Below, one piece after another: positions 8,598-17,800 of a stretch of 30,225 nt of DNA. Below the pieces are notes generated by a model. The model was not told where the DNA came from. It did no database searches and saw only the letters and a program-made list of their open reading frames with translations. The stretch's first letter is position 1. Each line of letters opens with the position of its first letter. The translations under genes and the position numbers were made by a program. This DNA comes from JAGXTF01 sp040376005 (GTDB lineage Bacteria; Bacteroidota; Bacteroidia; NS11-12g; UBA955): contig JBEIRK010000015.1 in the NCBI GenBank assembly GCA_040376005.1, forward strand, positions 1 to 30,225. The letters run 5' to 3'.

Positions 8598-9623
8598 ATG
8601 GGTATATTCAGCTTTCTTACTCAGGAACTGGCGATTGATTTGGGTACCGCAAATACCCTCATCATTTTTAAAGATAAGGTAGTCGTTGACGAGCCTTCGA
8701 TCATTGCTTTGGAAAAAAATACGGGCAATGTTATTGCAATTGGCAAAGAAGCCATGCAGATGTATGGTAAGGAAAATGAAGGAATCAAAACCATCAGACC
8801 GCTTAAAGACGGTGTAATCGCCGATTTTCAAGCTGCGGAACATATGATTCGTGGAATGATTAAAATGATGAACCAGAAGCAAAAATGGATTAGTCCGCAA
8901 TTGAAGATGGTCATTTGCATTCCCTCAGGCATTACTGAAGTAGAAAAGAGAGCTGTTAAAGACAGCGCCGAAAGAAGCGGAGCCAAAGAAGTATACTTGA
9001 TTCATGAGCCTATGGCAGCCGCTGTAGGTATTGGAATAGATGTTACCCAACCACAAGGTAATATGATTATCGATATTGGAGGTGGTACTACTGAAATCGC
9101 AATTATCGCATTGGGCGGTATTGTATGCGACGAGAGTATCCGCGTGGCAGGGGATGAGTTTAACTTGGATATTGTTGAGTACATGCGCCGTGAACACAAT
9201 TTGTTGATTGGAGAACGCACCGCAGAAAAAATCAAAATTAATATTGGTAGTGCCCTGCAAGAGCTGGACACTCCTCCAGATGATTATGCCGTATTCGGTC
9301 GTGATTTGATGACTGGGATTCCAAAACAAATTATGGTAAGCTACAGTGAAATTGCGCGATCTCTAGATAAGAGCATAATGAAAATAGAAGAGGCCATACT
9401 TCGCGCTTTAGAACAATCGCCACCAGAATTGTCAGCTGATATACTAACCAATGGTATATGGCTTACAGGCGGGGGCGCTTTGTTGCGTGGCCTCGACAAA
9501 CGCATTTCAACGAAAACCAAATTGAAAGTGCAAATCGCCGATGACCCACTTCGTGCTGTTGTTCGCGGAACAGGTATTGCGCTTAAAAATATTGGCAAGT
9601 TTAAATTTTTGATGACCGCCTAA
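8598..9623 (+). CDS. mreB: Rod shape-determining protein MreB (actin homologue)
   Basis: Bacterial actin that polymerises along the inner membrane and positions the cell-wall elongation machinery. The 341-residue length is normal. Actin-fold signatures are phosphate-1 DLGTANT (from Asp14), phosphate-2 DIGGGTTE (from Asp159) and an adenosine motif with LTGGGALLRG near residue 290. The N-terminus starts MGIFSFLTQELAIDLG, so the ATG at 8598 is firm. It is the first gene of a six-gene operon; mreC starts 12 bases after its stop. The 164 bases before it hold two imperfect -7-like elements (CATATTTG at 8523-8530 and TTATTTTG at 8577-8584), each one base off consensus, and I cannot choose between them. 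Confidence 0.97.
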   Translation: MGIFSFLTQELAIDLGTANTLIIFKDKVVVDEPSIIALEKNTGNVIAIGKEAMQMYGKENEGIKTIRPLKDGVIADFQAAEHMIRGMIKMMNQKQKWISPQLKMVICIPSGITEVEKRAVKDSAERSGAKEVYLIHEPMAAAVGIGIDVTQPQGNMIIDIGGGTTEIAIIALGGIVCDESIRVAGDEFNLDIVEYMRREHNLLIGERTAEKIKINIGSALQELDTPPDDYAVFGRDLMTGIPKQIMVSYSEIARSLDKSIMKIEEAILRALEQSPPELSADILTNGIWLTGGGALLRGLDKRISTKTKLKVQIADDPLRAVVRGTGIALKNIGKFKFLMTA

Positions 9624-9635
9624 TTCTGATTCCTG

Positions 9636-10475
9636 ATGCTGTACCTGTTCCGTCTTCTGCGGAATAATATTTACCCCGTTACCTTTCTCTTATTGCTGGG
9701 TTTAGCAGTATCACAAATTCTCAGGTTTAACCTTTACCAAAAAACCTTTTATTTTAACTCTTCAAAAAGAGTTCTCGGTTCTGCCGCACAAGTTCAAAAT
9801 TCCGTATCTGGCTATTTTAACCTTGAGGGAGTCAATAAATCATTGGCAGAGCAAAATTTAGCCTTGCTCAATTCAAAAGGTTTTAATGTGTATGTAGATA
9901 CCACCGTTAACATACTCAAAGATTCCGCTGGTGTAGCTAGGTATTCTTACCAAGTGGCAAGGGTGATTAAAAGCACTTCAATGCAGCGCAATAACTTTGT
10001 TACCATAGACAAGGGCAGCACTTCTGGCATCACCAAAGGAATGGCAGTGGTTTCACCCTCCGGAATCGTTGGATTGGTCTATGATGTATCAGATAACTTT
10101 GCCTTGGTACTTTCAGTGCTGAATAGCAAGTTTGTAACCACACCCATGATTCCTGAAATTGGCTTTAGAGAAGGTTCAGTAACCTGGAATGGCCAAGATC
10201 CTGAGCTCGCACAATTAAATTTTGTAAGTAAATTTGAAGTGGTAAAGCCCGGTATGAAAGTCTTAACAAGTAACTTCTCATTAAAATTCCCGGCAGGAAT
10301 TCCTATTGGCACCATCAAAACGGTAAAAAAGAAAGCTACCAGTAGTTTCTATGATATACAGTTACAATTGGCTACCAATTTTAACAATTTGGATTATGTA
10401 TATGTAGTTAGAGATAACTTCAGACCCCAACTAGATAGCTTAGAAATAAAAGAGGAGGTTCAGGATGTTCCTTGA
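9636..10475 (+). CDS. mreC: Rod shape-determining protein MreC
   Basis: Bitopic periplasmic protein of the elongasome that links MreB and MreD to PBP2. The 279-residue product has an N-terminal membrane helix (about residues 12-30), a helical linker, and the paired beta-barrel MreC domain with stretches such as GITKGMAVVSPSGIVGLVYD and FPAGIPIGTIK. The last 11 bases overlap mreD in another frame. That overlap, and the GAGGTTCAGG sequence just before the mreD ATG, suggest translational coupling. The start ATG at 9636 lies 12 bases after mreB. Confidence 0.93.
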   Translation: MLYLFRLLRNNIYPVTFLLLLGLAVSQILRFNLYQKTFYFNSSKRVLGSAAQVQNSVSGYFNLEGVNKSLAEQNLALLNSKGFNVYVDTTVNILKDSAGVARYSYQVARVIKSTSMQRNNFVTIDKGSTSGITKGMAVVSPSGIVGLVYDVSDNFALVLSVLNSKFVTTPMIPEIGFREGSVTWNGQDPELAQLNFVSKFEVVKPGMKVLTSNFSLKFPAGIPIGTIKTVKKKATSSFYDIQLQLATNFNNLDYVYVVRDNFRPQLDSLEIKEEVQDVP

Positions 10476-10977
10476 TGGTCTTCGTTATTTCTTGGTTGGA
10501 TTGCTGCTTATCGGACTCCAATTTTTCTTAATTCAAGAAGTTAATTTAGGGACTTGGATAAAACCCATGCCGTATATCTTCTTGATTTTTATCCTTCCCT
10601 TTGAATTGAACAAATATGCCGTTTTGTTTATTACATTTACCCTTGGATTTGTCTTGGATAGCATAGGCGATACCTATGGACTGCACGCTGCCTCTTGTGT
10701 AAGCCTCGCATTTATAAAGCACCATGCCGATCGTACCTTCCTAAATATTGAGGCCGTTCAGCTGCAAGGAAATTCATTCCTAACTCCAAGCTTTAAAGGT
10801 TTTTCATTATTTGCATCCTACACCTTGGTTTTGGTGTTAATCCATCATCTGATCTTCTTTAGCCTAGACTATTTTAAGTTTACCGCATTTTTTACCATTT
10901 TGGCCATATCTTTTTTAAGCACACTTGTAACATTCCTGTTCATGTTGCTTTACCTCTCAGTTATGCGTAAGAATTAA
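10465..10977 (+). CDS. mreD: Rod shape-determining protein MreD
   Basis: Small polytopic membrane partner of MreC. The 170-residue product is almost entirely hydrophobic, with about five to six transmembrane segments, and carries the family-like FVLDSIGDTYGLHAAS stretch after the second or third helix. MreD sequences diverge widely, so the call rests on size, topology and position between mreC and mrdA. It overlaps mreC by 11 bases and ends two bases before the mrdA ATG. Confidence 0.88.
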   Translation: MFLDGLRYFLVGLLLIGLQFFLIQEVNLGTWIKPMPYIFLIFILPFELNKYAVLFITFTLGFVLDSIGDTYGLHAASCVSLAFIKHHADRTFLNIEAVQLQGNSFLTPSFKGFSLFASYTLVLVLIHHLIFFSLDYFKFTAFFTILAISFLSTLVTFLFMLLYLSVMRKN

Positions 10978-10979
10978 GT

Positions 10980-12818
10980 ATGAGTGCGAATAATGGAAAT
11001 AGAAATATCGTATATATCGCAGTATTTCTAATTACTGCAGTCATTTTCTTGGTCCGAATTTTATTCCTGCAACTCAATGATAAGTGGGAGCAAAAAGCCA
11101 TTAACAATGCGCTTAATAAAATACCCTTGTCTCCCGCCAGAAGCATTATTTATGACCGCAACGGGAAACTTATGGTTTATAATATTGCTGTATATGACCT
11201 GTGGGTTTTCCCAAAGGATGCGAAAAGCTTGGATACAGCTTCGTTTTGCAAACTACTTGGAATTACTGGAGCTGAATACACCAAGAGACTGAAGGAAGCG
11301 TCCCTAAATTCTAAAAAACGTCAAAAAAATGGACAGTTCAACCGTTCTGCTATTTTTATGTCGAACCTGAGCAAGAGCCAATACGCTTCTATTCAGGAGA
11401 ACCTATATCTCTTTCCTGGTTTTGTAATCGAACCCAAAACAGATAGACTCTATGCCGTGAAGGGTGGTGCGCATGTATTGGGTTATATGGGCGAGGTTTC
11501 AGAAAAAACGTTAAAGAACGATGCATACTACAGGCCCGGAGATTTAGTAGGTGTTACGGGGATTGAAGCTACCTATGAAAGCTATATCCGCGGAGTAAAG
11601 GGGCAGAGAACTGTATGGCAAGACCGAACCTATGTTGAAAGAGGTGAGGTAAAGAATGATGAATTTAACTATCCTGCCGAAGCGGGACCTGATGTGTATT
11701 CAAGTTTGGATTTTGGACTCCAAGAATTTGGAGAACAATTGTTAATCAACAAACGTGGCAGTATTGTGGCTATTGAGCCCTCTACAGGCGAGGTTCTTGC
11801 CTTAATTAACAAACCTGACTATGATCCAAATCTACTCGTAGGGGAAGCCAGGGGCAGGTCCTTCAGGCAATTGCTCATTGATCCTGTAAAACCACTATAC
11901 AACCGCGCCATAAAAGGCCAATATCCTCCGGGCTCAACGTTTAAGACGGTTATGGCCCTAATAGGTATGCAAGAAGGCGTGTTGAATGCCGAGACCAGGC
12001 ATGCCTGTCATGGTGGTTATCATATGGGAAGCCTAACTGTGGGTTGCCATCCACATGCTTCTCCCACAGATTTGAGACAGTCTATTGCCATTAGTTGCAA
12101 TGCCTATTATTGCCAAGTATACCGCGATATCGTAGATAATCCTGGGTATAACAATGTAAAAGATGGTTTCAGAACCCTTGAAAAACACTTGCACAGTTTT
12201 GGATTGGGTAAGCCTCTTGGAATTGATATCCCCGGTGAGGTTAAGGGTATGGTGCCCACGGTGGAGCAATTGGACAAACGACATGGAAAAAGCTGGCGCA
12301 GTAGTACCACCATTTCTATGGCTATCGGACAAGGTGAAATACTACTTACACCGCTGCAGATGGCCAATATGGCTGCGACCATTGCAAATAGGGGATATTT
12401 TTATACGCCGCATCTGGTGAAAGGAATTGGACCTAAAAAAGACATACCGGAAAAATACAAGGTGAAGCATTTTACCACTGTAGATACACAACATTTTAGA
12501 GTTGTTATTGACGGAATGGAAAAAGTGGTACAGCCAGGTGGAACTGCATATGCTTCTCGTATTCCTGGAATTGTGATTTGCGGAAAAACAGGAACAGCCC
12601 AAAATCCACACGGCAAAGACCACAGTTTATTTATCGCTTTTGCACCTAGGGATAATCCAAAAATCGCCATTGCTGTCATTGTTGAAAATGGAGGCTATGG
12701 TGCAACTTGGGCCGCCCCAATGGCCTCACTCATGATTGAGCAGTACTTGAACAATGGCGCCACAACGCAAGTTCCTACCTTGTTGGATAGGATTTTGAAA
12801 GGAATTGTAGATCAATAA
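10980..12818 (+). CDS. mrdA: Penicillin-binding protein 2 (elongation-specific peptidoglycan transpeptidase)
   Basis: Class B penicillin-binding protein that crosslinks peptidoglycan in the periplasm during elongation, working with RodA. The 612-residue product has a single N-terminal membrane helix (about residues 10-27), the dimerisation/pedestal region, and the transpeptidase domain with all three catalytic motifs: STFK (nucleophile Ser319), SCN (from Ser372) and KTG (from Lys536). The ATG at 10980 gives a short basic cytoplasmic N-terminus before the helix. It follows mreD by two bases, and its stop overlaps the rodA start by one base (TAATG), a standard coupling arrangement. Confidence 0.95.
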   Translation: MSANNGNRNIVYIAVFLITAVIFLVRILFLQLNDKWEQKAINNALNKIPLSPARSIIYDRNGKLMVYNIAVYDLWVFPKDAKSLDTASFCKLLGITGAEYTKRLKEASLNSKKRQKNGQFNRSAIFMSNLSKSQYASIQENLYLFPGFVIEPKTDRLYAVKGGAHVLGYMGEVSEKTLKNDAYYRPGDLVGVTGIEATYESYIRGVKGQRTVWQDRTYVERGEVKNDEFNYPAEAGPDVYSSLDFGLQEFGEQLLINKRGSIVAIEPSTGEVLALINKPDYDPNLLVGEARGRSFRQLLIDPVKPLYNRAIKGQYPPGSTFKTVMALIGMQEGVLNAETRHACHGGYHMGSLTVGCHPHASPTDLRQSIAISCNAYYCQVYRDIVDNPGYNNVKDGFRTLEKHLHSFGLGKPLGIDIPGEVKGMVPTVEQLDKRHGKSWRSSTTISMAIGQGEILLTPLQMANMAATIANRGYFYTPHLVKGIGPKKDIPEKYKVKHFTTVDTQHFRVVIDGMEKVVQPGGTAYASRIPGIVICGKTGTAQNPHGKDHSLFIAFAPRDNPKIAIAVIVENGGYGATWAAPMASLMIEQYLNNGATTQVPTLLDRILKGIVDQ

Positions 12819-14089
12819 TGGCCTCATCAACCCGAAATAATGAAAACCCAAGGTTAGACACACTGTCTATTTGGATGTATGTGGGGTTGGTATTGATTGG
12901 CCTTATCAGTATATACAGCGCTACTTCGGATGTGAATCAGGAGTTTTCTTTTTCTTTTGCCTCCATTGCCGGCCGTCAGGTTATGTGGATTGGGGGCGCG
13001 TTGTTGATTATTCTTACCATTGCTTTCGCCAATGTTGCCATCATCGATTATTTCGCTTTTGGTTTTTATGCCATCACCATCCTGTTAAATATTGCAGTAC
13101 TCTTTCTCGGTAAAGAAGTGTCAGGTGCAAAATCGTGGTTTGGATTTGGTGGTGTAGGGATACAGCCAAGCGAATTTGCGAAAGTAGGCACAGCTCTGGC
13201 TATGGCCAAGTTCTTGGGAACCTACGGAGTGCAGTTTAAAGGCACAAAAAACATCCTTATTTCATTAGGGATTTTTATATTGCCCATGGTCATTATTCTT
13301 GCCCAGAATGATACCGGCAGTGCCTTGGTATTTACAGCGTTTGTATTGGTTCTGTATCGTGAAGGACTGCCTGGATATATCCTTGTAAGTGCACTTTGGA
13401 TGGTAATTCTAGGTGTCACAACCATCATATTACTCGCCAAATCCATAACACTACTTTGGGTAGCAGGTATATTAGCCACGATTACCTTGTTTGTCGTTTA
13501 TTTTGTAAAGAAGAATACACAAGCCATAATAACCATTGTAGTCATTGGTGTAATTTCAACTGCCTTCAGTTATTCTGTTTCTTTTGCATTTAATAAAATT
13601 CTAAAGCAATATCAAAGAGATCGTATTGAATTGATACTTGGTCTAAAAGAAGATAGGAAAGGGGCTGGATATAACTTGGAACAAAGCCGAATTGCAGTCG
13701 GTGCGGGTCAAATGTCAGGCCGTGGCTTTTTGGAAGGTACACAAACTAAAATGGGGTTTGTGCCAGAGCAGCATACTGACTTTATTTTTTGCACTATTGC
13801 AGAAGAATGGGGCTTTATCGGTGTTTTACTCTTCTTCGCACTGTACTTTGGACTATTGCTAAGAATTGCCAATCTTGCAGAAAGGCAGAGCACCGTATTT
13901 GGCAGAGTTCTGGGCTATTCTGTTGCGTCAATCATCTTTATTCACGTAGCAATTAATATTGGTATGACCATAGGTTTAGTGCCCGTAATCGGTATCCCGC
14001 TGCCTTTTATTAGTTTCGGTGGTTCTAGCCTTTGGGCTTTCACTTTACTCTTATTTACTTTCTTGAAAGTAGATGAAAAAAGACGCTAA
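12818..14089 (+). CDS. rodA: Peptidoglycan glycosyltransferase RodA (SEDS family)
   Basis: SEDS-family membrane glycosyltransferase that polymerises lipid II with PBP2 as partner. The 423-residue product has about ten transmembrane helices. Family signatures include GAKSWFGFGGVGIQPSEFAK, the large extracytoplasmic loop with GAGYNLEQSRIAVGAGQMSG and FVPEQHTDFIFCTIAEEWG, and the C-terminal GIPLPFISFGGSS. Its first base is the last base of the mrdA stop, and its last 17 bases overlap mnmD. The SEDS/PBP2 pairing makes this RodA rather than FtsW. Confidence 0.96.
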   Translation: MASSTRNNENPRLDTLSIWMYVGLVLIGLISIYSATSDVNQEFSFSFASIAGRQVMWIGGALLIILTIAFANVAIIDYFAFGFYAITILLNIAVLFLGKEVSGAKSWFGFGGVGIQPSEFAKVGTALAMAKFLGTYGVQFKGTKNILISLGIFILPMVIILAQNDTGSALVFTAFVLVLYREGLPGYILVSALWMVILGVTTIILLAKSITLLWVAGILATITLFVVYFVKKNTQAIITIVVIGVISTAFSYSVSFAFNKILKQYQRDRIELILGLKEDRKGAGYNLEQSRIAVGAGQMSGRGFLEGTQTKMGFVPEQHTDFIFCTIAEEWGFIGVLLFFALYFGLLLRIANLAERQSTVFGRVLGYSVASIIFIHVAINIGMTIGLVPVIGIPLPFISFGGSSLWAFTLLLFTFLKVDEKRR

Positions 14090-14756
14090 ACAGTATATTC
14101 AATTACAAAAAACACGTGATGGAAGTTTTACCCTTCTGAATACAGAATTGGGTGAAACATACCACAGCCGACATGGAGCTTTCTCGGAAAGCAAATACGT
14201 ATATATCGAGAAAGGATTAAATTCCAATACAGGTTTTGATGAACAAAAGGTATTAGAAGTGGGTTTTGGCACAGGTTTAAACGCGTGGCTAAGTTCAATA
14301 TGGGCTGTAGAAAATGCATGCCAGATTGAATATTGTGCCCTAGAACCCCTTCCATTGTCTCAAGACTTATGCCTTTGTCCGATGGAGAATATTGAGGCAG
14401 TTAGGGCATTTCAACTGCTGCACGGCTGTCCTTGGGGAGCACCGTATCAATGCAATCCTTTCTTTACAATTACTAAAAATGAACAGACCATAGATTCCTT
14501 TTTGAAGTCTCCCTCTTTTCAACCAAATTTGGTTTTTTATGATGCATTTGCACCCGGCTATCAGCCTGAAATGTGGCATCCAGATATCTTTAAGAGACTT
14601 TTTGAAATCATGATTCCTAATGGAATTTTGGTTACCTATTGCGCTAAAGGGGATGTGAGAAGGGCTTTAAAGCAGGCTGGCTTTAAGCTAGAACGGTTGA
14701 AAGGGCCGCCAGGTAAAAGAGAAATGGTACGAGCTAGGAAAATGCTGCCTTCCTAA
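14073..14756 (+). CDS. mnmD: tRNA 5-methylaminomethyl-uridine methyltransferase, stand-alone MnmD type
   Basis: SAM-dependent methyltransferase matching the N-terminal half of E. coli MnmC (DUF752), here without the FAD oxidase half. It would methylate 5-aminomethyl-uridine at wobble position 34 of certain tRNAs. Over 227 residues it shows the substrate-end stretch YHSRHGAFSESKYVYI, the SAM-binding glycine motif EVGFGTGLNAW (from Glu62) and DAFAPGYQPEMW (from Asp157), then the family-typical C-terminal TYCAKGDVRRALKQAGF and GPPGKREM. It starts inside the last 17 bases of rodA in a different frame, so it is part of the mre/rod operon, an unrelated function riding on the transcript. The stop is followed by an AT-rich gap with no clear terminator. 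Confidence 0.9.
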   Translation: MKKDAKQYIQLQKTRDGSFTLLNTELGETYHSRHGAFSESKYVYIEKGLNSNTGFDEQKVLEVGFGTGLNAWLSSIWAVENACQIEYCALEPLPLSQDLCLCPMENIEAVRAFQLLHGCPWGAPYQCNPFFTITKNEQTIDSFLKSPSFQPNLVFYDAFAPGYQPEMWHPDIFKRLFEIMIPNGILVTYCAKGDVRRALKQAGFKLERLKGPPGKREMVRARKMLPS

Positions 14757-14808
14757 AAATCCATTCAAAACTTCCTCAAATCAATTCCGATTTCAGCTTT
14801 GTTTAGAT

Positions 14809-14816
14809 TAAGTTTG
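14809..14816 (+). promoter_or_regulatory. -7 promoter element of the ASPIC/UnbV gene (TAAGTTTG)
   Basis: TAAGTTTG matches the Bacteroidota -7 consensus exactly and ends 8 bases before the ATG at 14825. No TTG is seen at the -33 position. Confidence 0.6.
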
Positions 14817-14824
14817 TAACAAGT

Positions 14825-17800
14825 ATGAAGCATCAATATCTATTGTACGGCGCATTGGCTTGGGTGATGATTGTGAACCAATCTTGCGGTGATAAAGAGA
14901 ATAAGACTGAAGCAAAGATTTTTGAATTGGTTCAACCTGAAAATTCAGGTATCGACTTTACCAATATTGTACCTGAAAACGATACGCTTAACCAATTTAC
15001 CTACCACTATCTTTTTAACGGTAATGGCGTTGCTGCTGGTGATATCAATAATGATGGTCTTACCGATTTGGTGTTTTCAGGCAATGCAGTTCCTGCAAAA
15101 TTATACCTGAATAAGGGCGATTTTAAATTCGAGGACATCACACAAAAAGCGGGTCTTAAAACTTCAGGATGGATGAGTGGCATTACCATGGCTGATGTGA
15201 ATAATGACGGCTTTATAGATATTTATATTAGCAGAAGCGGACCTCAAAATAATATAGATGCCAAGCGCAATCTGCTGTTTATCAATAACAAGAACACCAC
15301 CTTCACTGAAAAAGCCAAAGAATGGGGTGTTGATGATCCAGGAAATGCAACCCAGGCTGCTTTTTTTGATTATGACAATGATGGCGATTTAGATATGTAT
15401 ATGGGAAATCATGCCGATCGCTTTTTCTCTGATGTGAATGTACCTTTCACCAGAAACCTACACCTCGACATTCATAACCAACAGCATCTCTACAGAAATG
15501 ATGGTTCGAAGTTTACAGATGTAAGTGAAGAGGCGGGTATTAAATCTATGGGCTATTGCCTTAGCGCTTCAGTTGGTGATTTTAATAGAGATGGTTTTAG
15601 TGACATTTATGTGTGCAATGACTACCACGTGCCAGATTATTACTTTGTGAACAATGGCGATGGAACGTTTACCGAGAGCTTTAATACCTATTTCAAGCAC
15701 TCTTCTACCAATAGTATGGGCAGCGATGCCGCCGATTATAATAATGATGGCTGGTTAGATCTAATGACACTCGATATGCTGGCCGATGACCCTAAACGAT
15801 TTATGGAACTCGGTGGTCCTAAGGATTATGACTTTATTCAATTGAGTTTGAAAAATGGGTATGGCCACCAAGTCATGAAAAACAACCTGCAAACCAATAG
15901 AGGAAATGGGTATTTCAGCGATTTGGCCTATTTGAATGGAGTCGCAAAAACCGATTGGTCTTGGAGTCCACTGTTTTGTGATTTTGATAACGATGGTTTA
16001 ACAGATTTGTTTATCACCAATGGGTATTACAGAGATGTTACCAACCAAGATTTTCAGCTTTTCTCTAACCGCAAACTGCAGCAAACGGGTCAATATGCGT
16101 TGCACAAAGAGATTCTTGAAAAGCTGCCCTTCGAACGTTTATCGAATTTTGCCTATAAAAATAAAGGCGATTATAAATTCGAAAGCGTGGCAGAAGCTTG
16201 GGGACTGGATGATCCAACCCTAAGCAGTGGTTCTGCGTATGCAGACCTAAATAACGACGGCAGAATGGACTTGATCGTATGTAACCAAGGAGATAAAGCA
16301 CAGTTGTACAAAAACATCGGCACTGAAGGCAATTGGTTGAAAATCAAATTCAAGGGGAACAAAAACAATAAAAACGGCATAGGTTGCAAGGTGATGGCTG
16401 AATTAGAAACCGGCACCAGAATCTGTGAAATGCAAACAACCCATGGGTATCAAAGTTGTTCAGAACCTGTAATCCATATTGGTGCTGGGCAACAAGAGAA
16501 AGTTAAGTCTTTAACCATTATATGGCCGGGTGGAGCTTTTGAAAAGCTTACCGATGTAACTACCAACCAAGTTATTACCGCAGATGAATCTAAAGCAGCC
16601 GGAACTTTTGCCTTCTCAAATGAAGCAACGTATACTTTCGAGGAACTTACAGCAAGCTTAGGTTTGGATTATGTTCACAAGGATGGTGATAATCCTGATT
16701 TCAAAAGAGAACCCTTGCTTCCACACCGTTTTACAAGACTTGGTCCAGGCTTGGCAAGTGGGGATGTAAATGGGGATGGCTTGTCGGATTTATTCGTAAC
16801 GGGATCAAATGCGAAAGAAAGCGCTGGAGGACGCCTTTACATTCAAACCGCAGATGCGAAGTTTAAACCATCTTCATCTCAACCGTGGGCATCTATTCAC
16901 GATGTAGATATGCTGGGCTGTCTCATTTTCGATGCGGATGCCGATGGCGACAACGATATTTACATGTCAGCGGGAGGTAGTGAATACCAATGGCCTAGCG
17001 ATAAGTACAAGCACAAAATCTATATCAACAACGGTACTGGCGCCTTTACGGAGAAAGCAGATGCACTGCCAAAAGACCTCAACAGCAGCGGCAGTTGTGC
17101 CACTGCCGGTGATTATGACAACGATGGCGATCTAGATCTTTTTGTAGCAGGTAGATTGAGTCCCGGCAACTATCCTTCACTGGATATCAGGAGCTACTTG
17201 TTGCGCAACGACCGTGGTACATTTACAGATGTTACAGATTACCTAGCTCCCTTGCTCAAAAAGCCCGGTATGATCTGTGCAGCGAGCTTCATGGATTACA
17301 ACAATGATAATAAATTGGATTTGGTTGTAGCAGGAGAGTGGATGTCTATTGCATTTCTTCAAAACACTGGCGACAAGTTCATTTTTCAAGGTTCTTTGGG
17401 TACTTCAGAAATGCCAGGTTGGTACAATAGCATCTTGCCCGTAGATATTGACAATGATGGTGATTTGGATTTAATCGCTGGCAATAAAGGCGAGAATTCC
17501 TTTATACAAGCGAGAATGGAGGAGCCGTTGAAGATTTATTGGACAGATTTGGATAACAATGGAACAACGGATTTATGGATGTCTTATACCCGAAACAGCA
17601 AAGATTTCCCATTGTTTCAGTTGGATGAAATGGGCAAAGCTTATCCCACATTCATCAATCCTAAGTTTACCACCTATGCAGATTTTAGTGGTAAGACCGT
17701 TCAGGAGATTTTCGGAACAGAAAATTCTGCCAAGAACCAATTGCGCGCCAATAATTTTAGTTCCCTATTGCTGAAAAACAACGGCAGTAACTTTGAAATC

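Noticed and set aside
8577..8900. A - strand ORF antisense to the mreB start
   Set aside because: It mirrors mreB coding sequence and has no signal of its own.
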